A DNA stretch of 64,000 nt from Sphingomonas folli. GTDB lineage: Bacteria > Pseudomonadota > Alphaproteobacteria > Sphingomonadales > Sphingomonadaceae. Position 1 is the first letter of the stretch; every line of letters starts with the position of its first letter. Location: assembly GCF_019429525.1 (NCBI RefSeq), contig NZ_JAHXZL010000004.1:62001-126000 (forward strand), read 5' to 3'. Shown one piece after another: positions 19,698-27,447 of the stretch. A program made the translations under genes and the position numbers. The notes under the pieces were generated by a model. The model had not been told where the DNA came from, did no database searches, and saw only the letters and a program-made list of their open reading frames with translations.

Positions 19698-20783
19698 ATG
19701 ACGATCCCGCGGCGCCGTGTCGAGAACGGCGGCTTGCTCCTGTTCCTGCTGCTCATCAGCGTCGCGCTGGTGGCGGTCGTGTCGAGCTTCCTCGGCGCGC
19801 TGCTCTGGGCCGCGCTGGCGGCCCTGCTGTTCCAGCCGCTGTATCAGCGGCTGCTGCGGCGCTGGCCCGAGCGGCGCAACATGGCGGCGGCGGTGACGCT
19901 GCTGATCATCACCGTGGCGGTGGTCATCCCGGCGCTGATCGTCGGCAGCCTCGTGGTCGACCAGGCGGCGGGCGTCTACACCCAGATTCGCGGCGGCCAG
20001 ATCAACTTCGCGACCTATTTCCAGCAGGTCCACGACGCGCTGCCGCGGCGGCTGCAGGGGCTGCTCGACAATTTCGGCTTCAACAGCTTCGAACGCGCGC
20101 AGGCACAGCTCAGCGCGGCGGTGAGCAACAGCGCCAGCACGCTGACGCGGCGCGCCCTGTCGATCGGCGCCAACGCGGCCGCGTTCCTGCTGGCCTTCGG
20201 CGTGGGGCTGTACGTCACCTTCTTCCTGCTGCGCGACGGCGATCGGATCGGGCCGACGGTGGTGCGCGCGCTGCCGCTCGAGCCGACGGTGGCGGGCAAG
20301 CTCGCCGACAAGTTCGTCGCGGTGGTGCGCGCGACGATCAAGGGATCGGGCGTGGTCGCGATCGTCCAGGGTGCGCTGGGCGCCGTCACTTTCTGGATCG
20401 TCGGCCTGCCAGCGGCGCTGCTCTGGGGCATCCTGATGGCGATCGCGGCGCTGCTGCCCGCGGTGGGGCCGGCGATCATCTGGGCGCCGGTTGCGCTGTA
20501 TCTCTTCGCCACCGGCGCGATCTGGCAGGCGGTGGTGGTGATCCTGTCGGGTGTGCTGGTGATCGGGCTCGCCGACAATATCCTGCGCCCCATCCTGGTG
20601 GGGCGCGACACGGGCATCCCCGACTGGCTGGTGCTGGTGACGACGCTGGGCGGCATCGACCTGGTCGGGCTCAGCGGGATCGTGGTCGGGCCGCTGGTCG
20701 GCGCGCTGTTCATCACCGGCTGGCAGGTGCTGACCGAGCAGCGCGCGGCGCAGCGGGCCGCGGACGATGCTCCCTCCCCTTGA
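19698..20783 (+). CDS. AI-2E family transporter (PerM/YdiK-like permease)
   Basis: 361 residues with about eight hydrophobic segments: two near the N-terminus (about residues 12-45), one at 64-88, one around 155-180 and a cluster at 215-345. 'TFFLLRDGDRI' and the late 'LADNILRPILVGRDTGIPDWLV' are family hallmarks. Members have been tied to autoinducer-2 export or ion movement, and the substrate here is unknown. The last codons and stop lie inside a palindromic repeat arm, so the end 'DDAPSP' may be recently acquired. Confidence 0.88.
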   Translation: MTIPRRRVENGGLLLFLLLISVALVAVVSSFLGALLWAALAALLFQPLYQRLLRRWPERRNMAAAVTLLIITVAVVIPALIVGSLVVDQAAGVYTQIRGGQINFATYFQQVHDALPRRLQGLLDNFGFNSFERAQAQLSAAVSNSASTLTRRALSIGANAAAFLLAFGVGLYVTFFLLRDGDRIGPTVVRALPLEPTVAGKLADKFVAVVRATIKGSGVVAIVQGALGAVTFWIVGLPAALLWGILMAIAALLPAVGPAIIWAPVALYLFATGAIWQAVVVILSGVLVIGLADNILRPILVGRDTGIPDWLVLVTTLGGIDLVGLSGIVVGPLVGALFITGWQVLTEQRAAQRAADDAPSP

Positions 20784-20875
20784 GGGCAAGCTGGGGTGGG
20801 GCGTCGCCGTCTCACCGAGACCGGCGTCGTCCCGCAGATGCCCCACCCCAACCCCTCCCCAAGAGGGGAGGGGCT
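20770..20875. repeat. paired palindromic repeat (family B, copy 1)
   Basis: Left arm has CTCCCCTTGAGGG then GGGGTGGGGC; right arm has GCCCCACCCC then CTCCCCAAGAGGGGAGGGG. The arms are inverted with respect to each other. The left arm overlaps the stop codon of the permease gene. A second copy is at 34072-34168. Confidence 0.7.
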
Positions 20876-20884
20876 TAACTCACC

Positions 20885-21184
20885 TCATGCCGTACGCGTG
20901 CCCGACAGCGGGAAGCTGCCGAACGCGCCCGCGCCGACGCTGCCCGTGATCGTGTCGCCGTCCACCGTCGCGGCGATGTCGAGTGTCATCGGCATCGGCG
21001 AGGTCATCTGCTGCTTCCACGCCAGCGTGTCGCCGTCCACCGTGCCCTGCACGTCCGAGGCGCCCATCGCGCCCGAGGCCTGGCCGGTGAAGGTGTCGCC
21101 CTGCGACGTCACCGTCAGCGTCAGCTTCTGATCGCCCAGCGGCGACTTCACGGTGCAATCGTAGGTCCCGTCCACTCCGGCCAT
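20885..21184 (-). CDS. small beta-rich protein of unknown function
   Basis: 99 residues from ATG 21184, preceded by GAGGAGAG and 10 bp after the M16 peptidase stop, so probably the last gene of that operon. No signal peptide. Sequence alternates Thr/Gly/Asp turns with short strands: 'GTYDCTVKSPLGDQKLTLTV', 'DTFTGQASGAMGASDVQGTV', 'ATVDGDTITGSVGAGAFG'. The repeated 'T-x-G-x-(A/V)-x-G' pattern suggests an up-and-down beta structure, as in small lipocalin-like proteins. A longer start is rejected because it lacks a ribosome site and overlaps the peptidase. Confidence 0.75.
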   Translation of the reverse strand: MAGVDGTYDCTVKSPLGDQKLTLTVTSQGDTFTGQASGAMGASDVQGTVDGDTLAWKQQMTSPMPMTLDIAATVDGDTITGSVGAGAFGSFPLSGTRTA

Positions 21185-21194
21185 CACGCTCTCC

Positions 21195-24050
21195 TCACTT
21201 CGATGCGGCGACGGGCGGCGCCGCGGGCGGCGTGCCCGCGACCGCGGATGCCGCCATGACCTCCACCGGCAACCCCAAGGAGTCAAGCTGGGGCTTCACC
21301 TTCGCCGCCTCGCCGACGACCACCCAGACGAAGCGCGACGGGTCGATCGCCGCCTTGGTCGCCGCGGTCACCTGCGGCAGCGTCAGCGCGCGATATTTCT
21401 GCGTGATCGTGGCGTAATAATCGTCGGGCCGGCCGTACAGGTCGTTCGACTGCATCGCGTCGAGCACGTTGTCCGACGTCTCGAACTCGCCCGAGAGCGA
21501 GCGCGTGCCGCCGTTGACCGCGCGCTCGAACTCGGCCTGGGTCATCGGCTGCGACGTGAGATATCGTGCGATGTCGCCGCGCAGCGCCGCGAGCGCGGGG
21601 CCGGTCTGGTCGGCCTGCACCGGGGCCGAGATCACATAGGGTGCGGCGAAGGCGTTGCGGCTGTAATTGCCGCCGACGCCATAGGACCAATGCTTGTCCT
21701 CGCGCAGGTCCATGTTCAGCCGGCCGAGGAAGCTGCCGCCGAGCGCGTCGTTGCCGACCTCGAGCGGGAGCAGGTCGTCGGTGCCCTTGAGGCCGGTCTG
21801 CACGCCGCCCGCGATCAGCGACTGCGGGCTGTCGGGGCGATCGATCACGACGATGCGGGGGCTGACCGACGTGACGCGGGCCGGGAAGGTCTTCGTGCCC
21901 GCGGCGCCGTCGGCGCGCCAGTCGCCGAAGCGCGTCTCCATCACCTGCCGCACCTCGGCGAGCGGCCGGTCGGAGACGACGAAGATCTTCGCCTTGTCGG
22001 GGCGCAGCCAGGCCTGGCGGAAAGCGAGCAGGTCGGCGCGCGTCAGCGAGGCGACCGCCGCCGGGTCGCCCGAGCCCTGCGCCTTGGCGTAGGGCGAGCC
22101 GGGCGAGACCAGCTTGGGCAGCACGCGCCGCGCCAGCCCGTTGGGGCTGGTCAGCTCCTGCGCGATCGAGGTGAGCTGCTGCGTCTTGACGCGCCCCAGC
22201 TCGGCCTCGGCGAAGGAGGGCTCGCGCGCGATGCTGGCCCATAGCGCCGCGCCCGCGCTCAGATTGGAACTCGGCACGCGCAACCCCAGCGTCGTCCGGT
22301 CGGCACTGCTGCCGCTGGAGATCGCCGCGCCCAGCCGCTCGCGCGCCTCGGCGATCTGGATCGAGTTCAGCTCGCGCGTGCCCTCGTCCATCATCGCGAG
22401 CGTCAGCTGCTGGGTGCCGAGCTTGTCGGCCACGTCGGCGGCCACGCCCGCGTCGAAGCTGAGCACCGCCTGGGTGATCGGCACCGCGGTGCGCTGCGCG
22501 TAGACCAGCTCGATCCCGTTCGAGAGCCGCGCGCGCTCCACCTTGGGGAAGCTGAGCGCGCCGATCTGGCCGACATCGGGCAGCGGGCCGCGGGTGCCCT
22601 TGGGCGGCTGCTCGGGCGCGTCCTTCACCGGCGCGGGGGGCGGCACCTTGCTCTCGGCATAAGCGTCGCGCTGGCCATCGACGATCTGGAGCGAATAGGC
22701 CGGTCGGGTGAGCCACTTGGCCGCGGCGGCGCGGACACTCGCCGGGGTCTGGGCGGCCAGCGCGGCGAGCTGCTTCTTGTAGAAGCCGGGGTCGTCCGAG
22801 TAGAGCGCGCCCTCGGCGAGGGCCACCGCCTTGCCGCCGAAGCCGCCGACCGCCTCCAGCCCGCCGATGCGCGACGAGACGGTGCTGGTAACGTAGCGGG
22901 CTACCTCGTCGGCGCTCGGCCCGTTCCTGACGAAATCGGCGACGAGCTGGTCCATCCGCGCCTGCACCTGCGCCGCGTCGACGCCCGGCCTCACGATCGC
23001 GATCAGCTGGAACGTGCCGACCTGCGCGAAGCTCTCATATTCCGCCGACGCCTGCACCGCGAGCTTCTCGCCCTTGACCAGCACGTTGTCGAAGCGCGAG
23101 CTGGCCAGGCCGCCGAGCACGCCGGCGGCGACCTCCAGCGCCGGCGCGTCGCGGTCGTTGAGGCCGGGGACCGCCCATTCCTTCATCACCAGCGTGGCGG
23201 CGACGCGGTCCTTCATGATCTCGCTCGCCTTGCCCGGCAGCGACGAGGGCACCGGCGCGGGCGGCGCGACGCTCTTCGGCCCCGCGGCGATCGCGCCGAA
23301 ATATTTCTCAACCTTGACGCGCGCGGTGGCGAGGTCGACGTCCCCGGCGAGCACTAGCACCGCGTTGTTGGGGCCGTAGTGGCTGCGGAACCACTCCTTC
23401 ACGTCGGCGAGGCTGGCGGCGTCGAGGTCCGCCATCGAGCCGATCGTGGTGTGGCCGTAAGGGTGGCTGGCGGGGAACAGCCCCTCGGTCGCCTTGTAGC
23501 GCAGCAGGCCGTAGGGCTGGTTGTCGCCCTGGCGCTTCTCGTTCTGGACGACGCCGCGCTGCTCGTCGAGCACGCTCTGCGTGATCGCGCCGGTGAGATA
23601 GCCCATGCGGTCCGACTCGAGGAACAGCGCGCGGTCGAGCGCGGCGGTCGGCACCGTCTCGAAGTAATTGGTGCGATCGAAATAGGTGGTGCCGTTGAAG
23701 TCCGTCGCGCCGACCTGCTGGAGCGGCTCGAAGAAGTCCCCCGGCGCATTCTCGCTGCCGTTGAACATCAGATGCTCGAACAGATGCGCGAAGCCGGTCT
23801 TGCCCTGCGGCTCGTGCTTGGAGCCGACGTCATACCACACGCTGACCGCGACGATCGGCGCCTTGCGATCGGTGTGGACGATCACCCGCAGCCCGTTCTT
23901 GAGCGTGAACTGCTGGTACGGGATGTCGATCGCCTTGACGAGCTCGGACACCGGTGCCGCGGCGGGCAATCTGGTGGCCGTCTGGGCACGCGCGGGAGCA
24001 GAGAGGACCGCCAGCGCCGCGCCGGCGGCCAGGAACGCACGATAGGTCAA
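21195..24050 (-). CDS. M16 family zinc metallopeptidase (insulinase/pitrilysin type), two-module, exported
   Basis: 951 residues with two M16 modules. The first carries the zinc site HLFEH ('FAHLFEHLMFNGS') with the downstream Glu in 'VVQNEKRQGDN'; the second ('ALSFPKVERARLSNGIELVY') lacks the HxxEH motif, as usual. I chose a TTG start at 24050: it is preceded by GGGAG and yields a clean signal peptide ending 'VLSAPARAQ'. ATG codons at 24089 and 24131 would add a long polar extension, and the annotated start elsewhere may be one of these. Likely periplasmic peptide or presequence degradation. Divergent from the marR gene. Confidence 0.92.
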   Translation of the reverse strand: MTYRAFLAAGAALAVLSAPARAQTATRLPAAAPVSELVKAIDIPYQQFTLKNGLRVIVHTDRKAPIVAVSVWYDVGSKHEPQGKTGFAHLFEHLMFNGSENAPGDFFEPLQQVGATDFNGTTYFDRTNYFETVPTAALDRALFLESDRMGYLTGAITQSVLDEQRGVVQNEKRQGDNQPYGLLRYKATEGLFPASHPYGHTTIGSMADLDAASLADVKEWFRSHYGPNNAVLVLAGDVDLATARVKVEKYFGAIAAGPKSVAPPAPVPSSLPGKASEIMKDRVAATLVMKEWAVPGLNDRDAPALEVAAGVLGGLASSRFDNVLVKGEKLAVQASAEYESFAQVGTFQLIAIVRPGVDAAQVQARMDQLVADFVRNGPSADEVARYVTSTVSSRIGGLEAVGGFGGKAVALAEGALYSDDPGFYKKQLAALAAQTPASVRAAAAKWLTRPAYSLQIVDGQRDAYAESKVPPPAPVKDAPEQPPKGTRGPLPDVGQIGALSFPKVERARLSNGIELVYAQRTAVPITQAVLSFDAGVAADVADKLGTQQLTLAMMDEGTRELNSIQIAEARERLGAAISSGSSADRTTLGLRVPSSNLSAGAALWASIAREPSFAEAELGRVKTQQLTSIAQELTSPNGLARRVLPKLVSPGSPYAKAQGSGDPAAVASLTRADLLAFRQAWLRPDKAKIFVVSDRPLAEVRQVMETRFGDWRADGAAGTKTFPARVTSVSPRIVVIDRPDSPQSLIAGGVQTGLKGTDDLLPLEVGNDALGGSFLGRLNMDLREDKHWSYGVGGNYSRNAFAAPYVISAPVQADQTGPALAALRGDIARYLTSQPMTQAEFERAVNGGTRSLSGEFETSDNVLDAMQSNDLYGRPDDYYATITQKYRALTLPQVTAATKAAIDPSRFVWVVVGEAAKVKPQLDSLGLPVEVMAASAVAGTPPAAPPVAASK

Positions 24051-24144
24051 CGGATGATGCTCCCGCGGGATGGTGTCGGCGGCGACCATAGCGGGCCGGC
24101 GACCGCCCGCAAGCGCCCGCCCCAGCAACATGACGACACAGAAA

Positions 24145-24176
24145 TTGACTGCGCCGGCAATAGTTGCTAAGGCAAC
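24145..24176 (+). promoter_or_regulatory. promoter with inverted-repeat operator for MarR efflux operon
   Basis: TTGACT (24145-24150) is followed after 17 bp by TAAGGC as a weak -10. The inverted repeat GTTGC-TAAG-GCAAC (24163-24176) overlaps the -10 and ends 3 bp before the marR ATG. That position suits autorepression by the encoded MarR protein, and the transcript may be leaderless or nearly so. Confidence 0.55.
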
Positions 24177-24179
24177 GGA

Positions 24180-24644
24180 ATGTCATTCTACAACCGTGAC
24201 AATTTCATGCCCGACGACTCGGTCGGCTATCTGATCAAGCGGTGCAACCAGCTCAACCTGGCGCTGCTCGATCGGATCTTCACCGAGGAGGAGCTGACCG
24301 CGTCGCAATGGTCGACCTTGCTCACCATCCACCTCGACTCGGAGGCGACCTGCGCCTCGTTGGCGCGCGACCTCGCCTATGACAAAGGCGCGATGACGCG
24401 GCTGATCGACGTGCTCGAGGCGCGCGGTCTGGTAGAGCGCGCGCGCAGCGAGGACGACCGCCGCGTCGTCAACCTGTCGCTGACCGACGCCGGACGCGAG
24501 GCCGCGATGCGCTGCCGCGACAAGGCGATCGACTGCTGGAACCGTCATCTCGCCGACTGGGGCAACGAGGAGGTCGAGCGATTCCTCGGCCAGCTCCGCA
24601 AGCTGCGCAGCACGCTGGAGGATACCGACGCATGCGCCGACTGA
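24180..24644 (+). CDS. MarR-family transcriptional regulator of the efflux operon
   Basis: 154 residues. Winged helix-turn-helix: 'LTASQWSTLLTIHLDSEATCASLARDL' (HTH core 'ASQWSTLLTIHLDSEATCAS'), recognition helix 'DKGAMTRLIDVLEARGLVER', wing 'RSEDDRRVVNLSLTDAG'. It is the first gene of an efflux operon and overlaps the outer-membrane factor gene by 13 bp. By analogy with EmrR/MarR it should repress the operon until a small phenolic or drug-like ligand binds; the operator candidate just upstream supports this. Ligand unknown. Confidence 0.92.
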   Translation: MSFYNRDNFMPDDSVGYLIKRCNQLNLALLDRIFTEEELTASQWSTLLTIHLDSEATCASLARDLAYDKGAMTRLIDVLEARGLVERARSEDDRRVVNLSLTDAGREAAMRCRDKAIDCWNRHLADWGNEEVERFLGQLRKLRSTLEDTDACAD

Positions 24645-26065
24645 TCCCGCTCACCGCCGCGCTGCTGGCCAGCGCCTGCGCGGTCCCCGGCTCGCCGCCG
24701 GTCACGATGGCCAAGACCGCGCCCGACCTCGCGCTCGCCGGTCCGTCGGTGACGCTCGCGCCCGACTGGTGGAGCGCGATCGGTGACCCGCAGCTGGATC
24801 GCGTCGTCGCCGACGCGCTCGCGGGCAACCCCTCGCTCGACGCTGCCGCGGCGCGCGTCCGCCAGGCCGAGGCTGCACTGGCGCGGCAGGACGCCGAGCT
24901 GCGCCCCGACGCCGCGCTCGACGTCAACGTCCAGGGCCAGCGCTTGTCGAGCAACTATATCATCCCGCCGCCCTTCGCCGGCACGGTGCGCGCGCTCGGC
25001 ACCGGCCAGGCCGGGCTCAACTGGAACCTCGACCTGTTCGGGCGGCAGAAGGCAGCGATCGCGGGTGCCGCCGCGCAGCTCCAGGCGGCGGAATATGACC
25101 GCGCCGCGGCGCGACTGATGCTCGCCGGCGCGGTGGTGCAGAGCTATGTCGAGCTGGCGCGCGCCGAGCGCCAGGCGACGATCGCGCAGCGCACCATCGC
25201 GACGCGCGAGCAGTCGCTCGGGCTGGTCCAGGTGCGCGAGCAGAACCGCCTCGCCAGCCGCATCGACATCACCGCGGCGCAGACGCTCGTGTCGCAGGCG
25301 CAGCTGGCGCTGGTGCAGGCGCAGGGCGCGCGCGCGCTCGCCGCCGACGCGCTGGCGGCGCTGGCGGGGCGCGGCGGCGACTATGCCCGCGCGCTCCAGC
25401 CGACCCGTCTCGCCGCCGACGCCGCGCTGCCGGTGCCCGCGACCCTGCCCGCGGACCTGCTCGCGCGCCGACCCGACGTCGCCGCGGCACAGGCGCGGAT
25501 CGCCGCCGCCGCCGCGCAGCGCCAGGTCGCTCGTCGCGCCTTCTATCCCAACATCAACCTCTCCGCGCTGGTCGGGCTGCAGGCGATCGGCTTCGGCAAT
25601 TTCCTCGACCTGTCGTCGGGCATCGCGGGGGGCGGTGCGGCGATCCATCTCCCGCTGTTCGACAGCGGGCGGCGCACCGCCGAGCTGCGCGGCGCCACCG
25701 CCGCCGTCGACGTCGCCACCGCGCAGTACAATGAGTCGGTGGTCGCCGCCGCGCGCGACGCCGCCGACGCGATCGCGCGCGTCCAGGTCGCCGACGCCGC
25801 GCGCGTGCGCCAGCGCGAGGTGGTGACCGGGCTGGCCGAGACCAACCGACTCAACGGCGTGCGCGTGCAGAGCGGGCTGTCGAGCCGGCTCGACCTGGTC
25901 AACACCGACATCCGCCTGCTCGACGCCGAGCTGGCCGACGCCAATCTCGCGATCGACTCGCTCGCGGCGCGCGCGCAGCTCGCCACCGCGCTCGGCGGCG
26001 GCTTCACGCCGCCCACGCCGATCACGCCCCTTCCCGCCACCGGCGCCCAGGACCTGTCCCGATGA
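24632..26065 (+). CDS. efflux outer membrane factor, NodT/OprM-type lipoprotein
   Basis: 477 residues. Lipoprotein signal with Cys in 'LLASACAVPG'. Two OEP repeats with the family phrases 'WWSAIGDPQLDRVVADALAGNP', shown in part as 'DPQLDRVVADALAGNPSLDA', 'GLNWNLDLFGR', 'LLARRPDVAAAQARI', 'FYPNINLSALVG', 'LFDSGRR'. This is the TolC-like exit duct. It overlaps marR at its start and emrA at its end (ATGA at 26062-26065), so the three components are co-translated. Confidence 0.94.
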   Translation: MRRLIPLTAALLASACAVPGSPPVTMAKTAPDLALAGPSVTLAPDWWSAIGDPQLDRVVADALAGNPSLDAAAARVRQAEAALARQDAELRPDAALDVNVQGQRLSSNYIIPPPFAGTVRALGTGQAGLNWNLDLFGRQKAAIAGAAAQLQAAEYDRAAARLMLAGAVVQSYVELARAERQATIAQRTIATREQSLGLVQVREQNRLASRIDITAAQTLVSQAQLALVQAQGARALAADALAALAGRGGDYARALQPTRLAADAALPVPATLPADLLARRPDVAAAQARIAAAAAQRQVARRAFYPNINLSALVGLQAIGFGNFLDLSSGIAGGGAAIHLPLFDSGRRTAELRGATAAVDVATAQYNESVVAAARDAADAIARVQVADAARVRQREVVTGLAETNRLNGVRVQSGLSSRLDLVNTDIRLLDAELADANLAIDSLAARAQLATALGGGFTPPTPITPLPATGAQDLSR

Positions 26066-27255
26066 CCGACACCGCCGCCCCCACGCCGTCGCCCGCCCCG
26101 ACGCCCGCACCCACGCCCACGCCCACGCCCACGGGTAAGCCGAGAGCGCGCCGCCGCGCCTTCCTGATCCTCGGCGCGGTGCTGCTGGTCGTGCTGGTCA
26201 TCTGGGCGATCATGCACTTCTTCTTCGCGCCGCCGGAGGAGGAGACCGACGACGCCTATGTCGCGGGCGACGTCGTCGCGATCACCGCGCGCGACCCCGG
26301 TACGGTGACGCAGCTCCACGCCGACAACACCCAGTCGGTCACCGCGGGGCAGCCGCTGATCGACCTCGACCCCACCACCGCCGACGTCAACGTCGCCGCG
26401 GCCGGCGCCGAGCTGGCGCGCGCGGTGCGCTCGACCCGCGCCGATTTCACACGCGTGGGCCAGTCCGACGCCGCGATCGTCCAGGCCGAGGCCGAGCTCA
26501 ACCGCGCGCGCGACGACTACGCGCGCCGCCGCGGCGCCGCGCAGCAGGGCGCGATCTCGGGCGAGGAGCTGAGCCACGCCGCCGACGCGGTGAAGGTGGC
26601 GACCGCCAACCTGCGGCTCGCGCGCGAGCAGCGCCGGCAGGCGCAGAGCACCGTCCAGGGCACCGACATCGACACCAGCCCCGCGGTGCTCGCCGCGATC
26701 GCCAATTATCGCCGCGCCGCGGTCGCGCGCGGCCACATGCACGTGATCGCGCCGATCGCGGGCGTGGTGGCGCAGCGCACCGTCCAGGTCGGCCAGCAGG
26801 TCAACGCGGGCACGCCGCTGATGGCGATCGTGCCGCTCGACCGGCTGTGGGTCGACGCCAACTTCCGCGAGACCCAGCTCAAGGACCTGCGTATCGGCCA
26901 GCCGGTCAAGCTGACCGCGGACATGTACGGGGGTGATCTCGCCTATCACGGTCGCGTGATCGGGCTCGCCGCCGGCAGCGGCAACGCCTTCGCGCTGCTG
27001 CCGCCGCAGAACGCGAGCGGCAACTGGATCAAGATCGTCCAGCGCGTGCCCGTGCGGATCGCGCTCGACCCGCGCGAGCTGCGCGCCAACCCGCTGCGCG
27101 TGGGCCTGTCGGTCACCGCGACCGTCGACACCGCCGACCAGCGCGGCGCGCGGCTCGCGCAGGCCGCGGCGGTGCCCTATCGCGGCGACACCAACGTCGG
27201 GACCGACCCGAAGGTCGAGGCGGAGATCCGCCGCATCGTGGCGGCCAACCGGTGA
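26062..27255 (+). CDS. emrA: EmrA-like periplasmic adaptor (HlyD/membrane fusion protein)
   Basis: 397 residues. One membrane anchor (about residues 33-52, 'AFLILGAVLLVVLVIWAIM'), then 'TDDAYVAGDVVAITARDPG' (lipoyl-like half), a long helical hairpin (about 110-215) and the second half 'VIAPIAGVVAQRTVQVGQQV'. The 'ETDDAYV' start of the periplasmic part is typical of EmrA partners of DHA2 pumps. The cytoplasmic N-terminus is a Pro-Thr/Pro-Ala repeat (residues 8-24) encoded by a CCCACG hexamer tract. It links the inner-membrane MFS pump to the NodT-type duct. Confidence 0.93.
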   Translation: MTDTAAPTPSPAPTPAPTPTPTPTGKPRARRRAFLILGAVLLVVLVIWAIMHFFFAPPEEETDDAYVAGDVVAITARDPGTVTQLHADNTQSVTAGQPLIDLDPTTADVNVAAAGAELARAVRSTRADFTRVGQSDAAIVQAEAELNRARDDYARRRGAAQQGAISGEELSHAADAVKVATANLRLAREQRRQAQSTVQGTDIDTSPAVLAAIANYRRAAVARGHMHVIAPIAGVVAQRTVQVGQQVNAGTPLMAIVPLDRLWVDANFRETQLKDLRIGQPVKLTADMYGGDLAYHGRVIGLAAGSGNAFALLPPQNASGNWIKIVQRVPVRIALDPRELRANPLRVGLSVTATVDTADQRGARLAQAAAVPYRGDTNVGTDPKVEAEIRRIVAANR

Positions 27256-27307
27256 GCGGCGTCGCGGAGCGGCTCGGCACGGTGACCGCGCTGCTGTTCC
27301 CCCATCC

Positions 27308-27413
27308 GTCCACGCCGGCGGACGCCGGGATCCAGGTGGGGGACCTCGGCGTCGCTCACCGACGTCACCCGACTGGACCCCGGCGTTCGCCGGGGTGGCA
27401 GGTGGGGGAAGCG
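27308..27413. repeat. paired palindromic repeat (family A, copy 2) inside efflux operon
   Basis: Left hairpin CGCCGGCG-GAC-GCCGGGATCC and right hairpin ACCCCGGC-GTTC-GCCGGGGT face each other. The right half shares CACCCGACTGGACCCCGGC with the copy after mfd. It fills the 192-bp spacer between the adaptor and pump genes. Confidence 0.75.
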
Positions 27414-27447
27414 GTCCTCTATCCCCTCTCGCGAACGGACCCTTACC

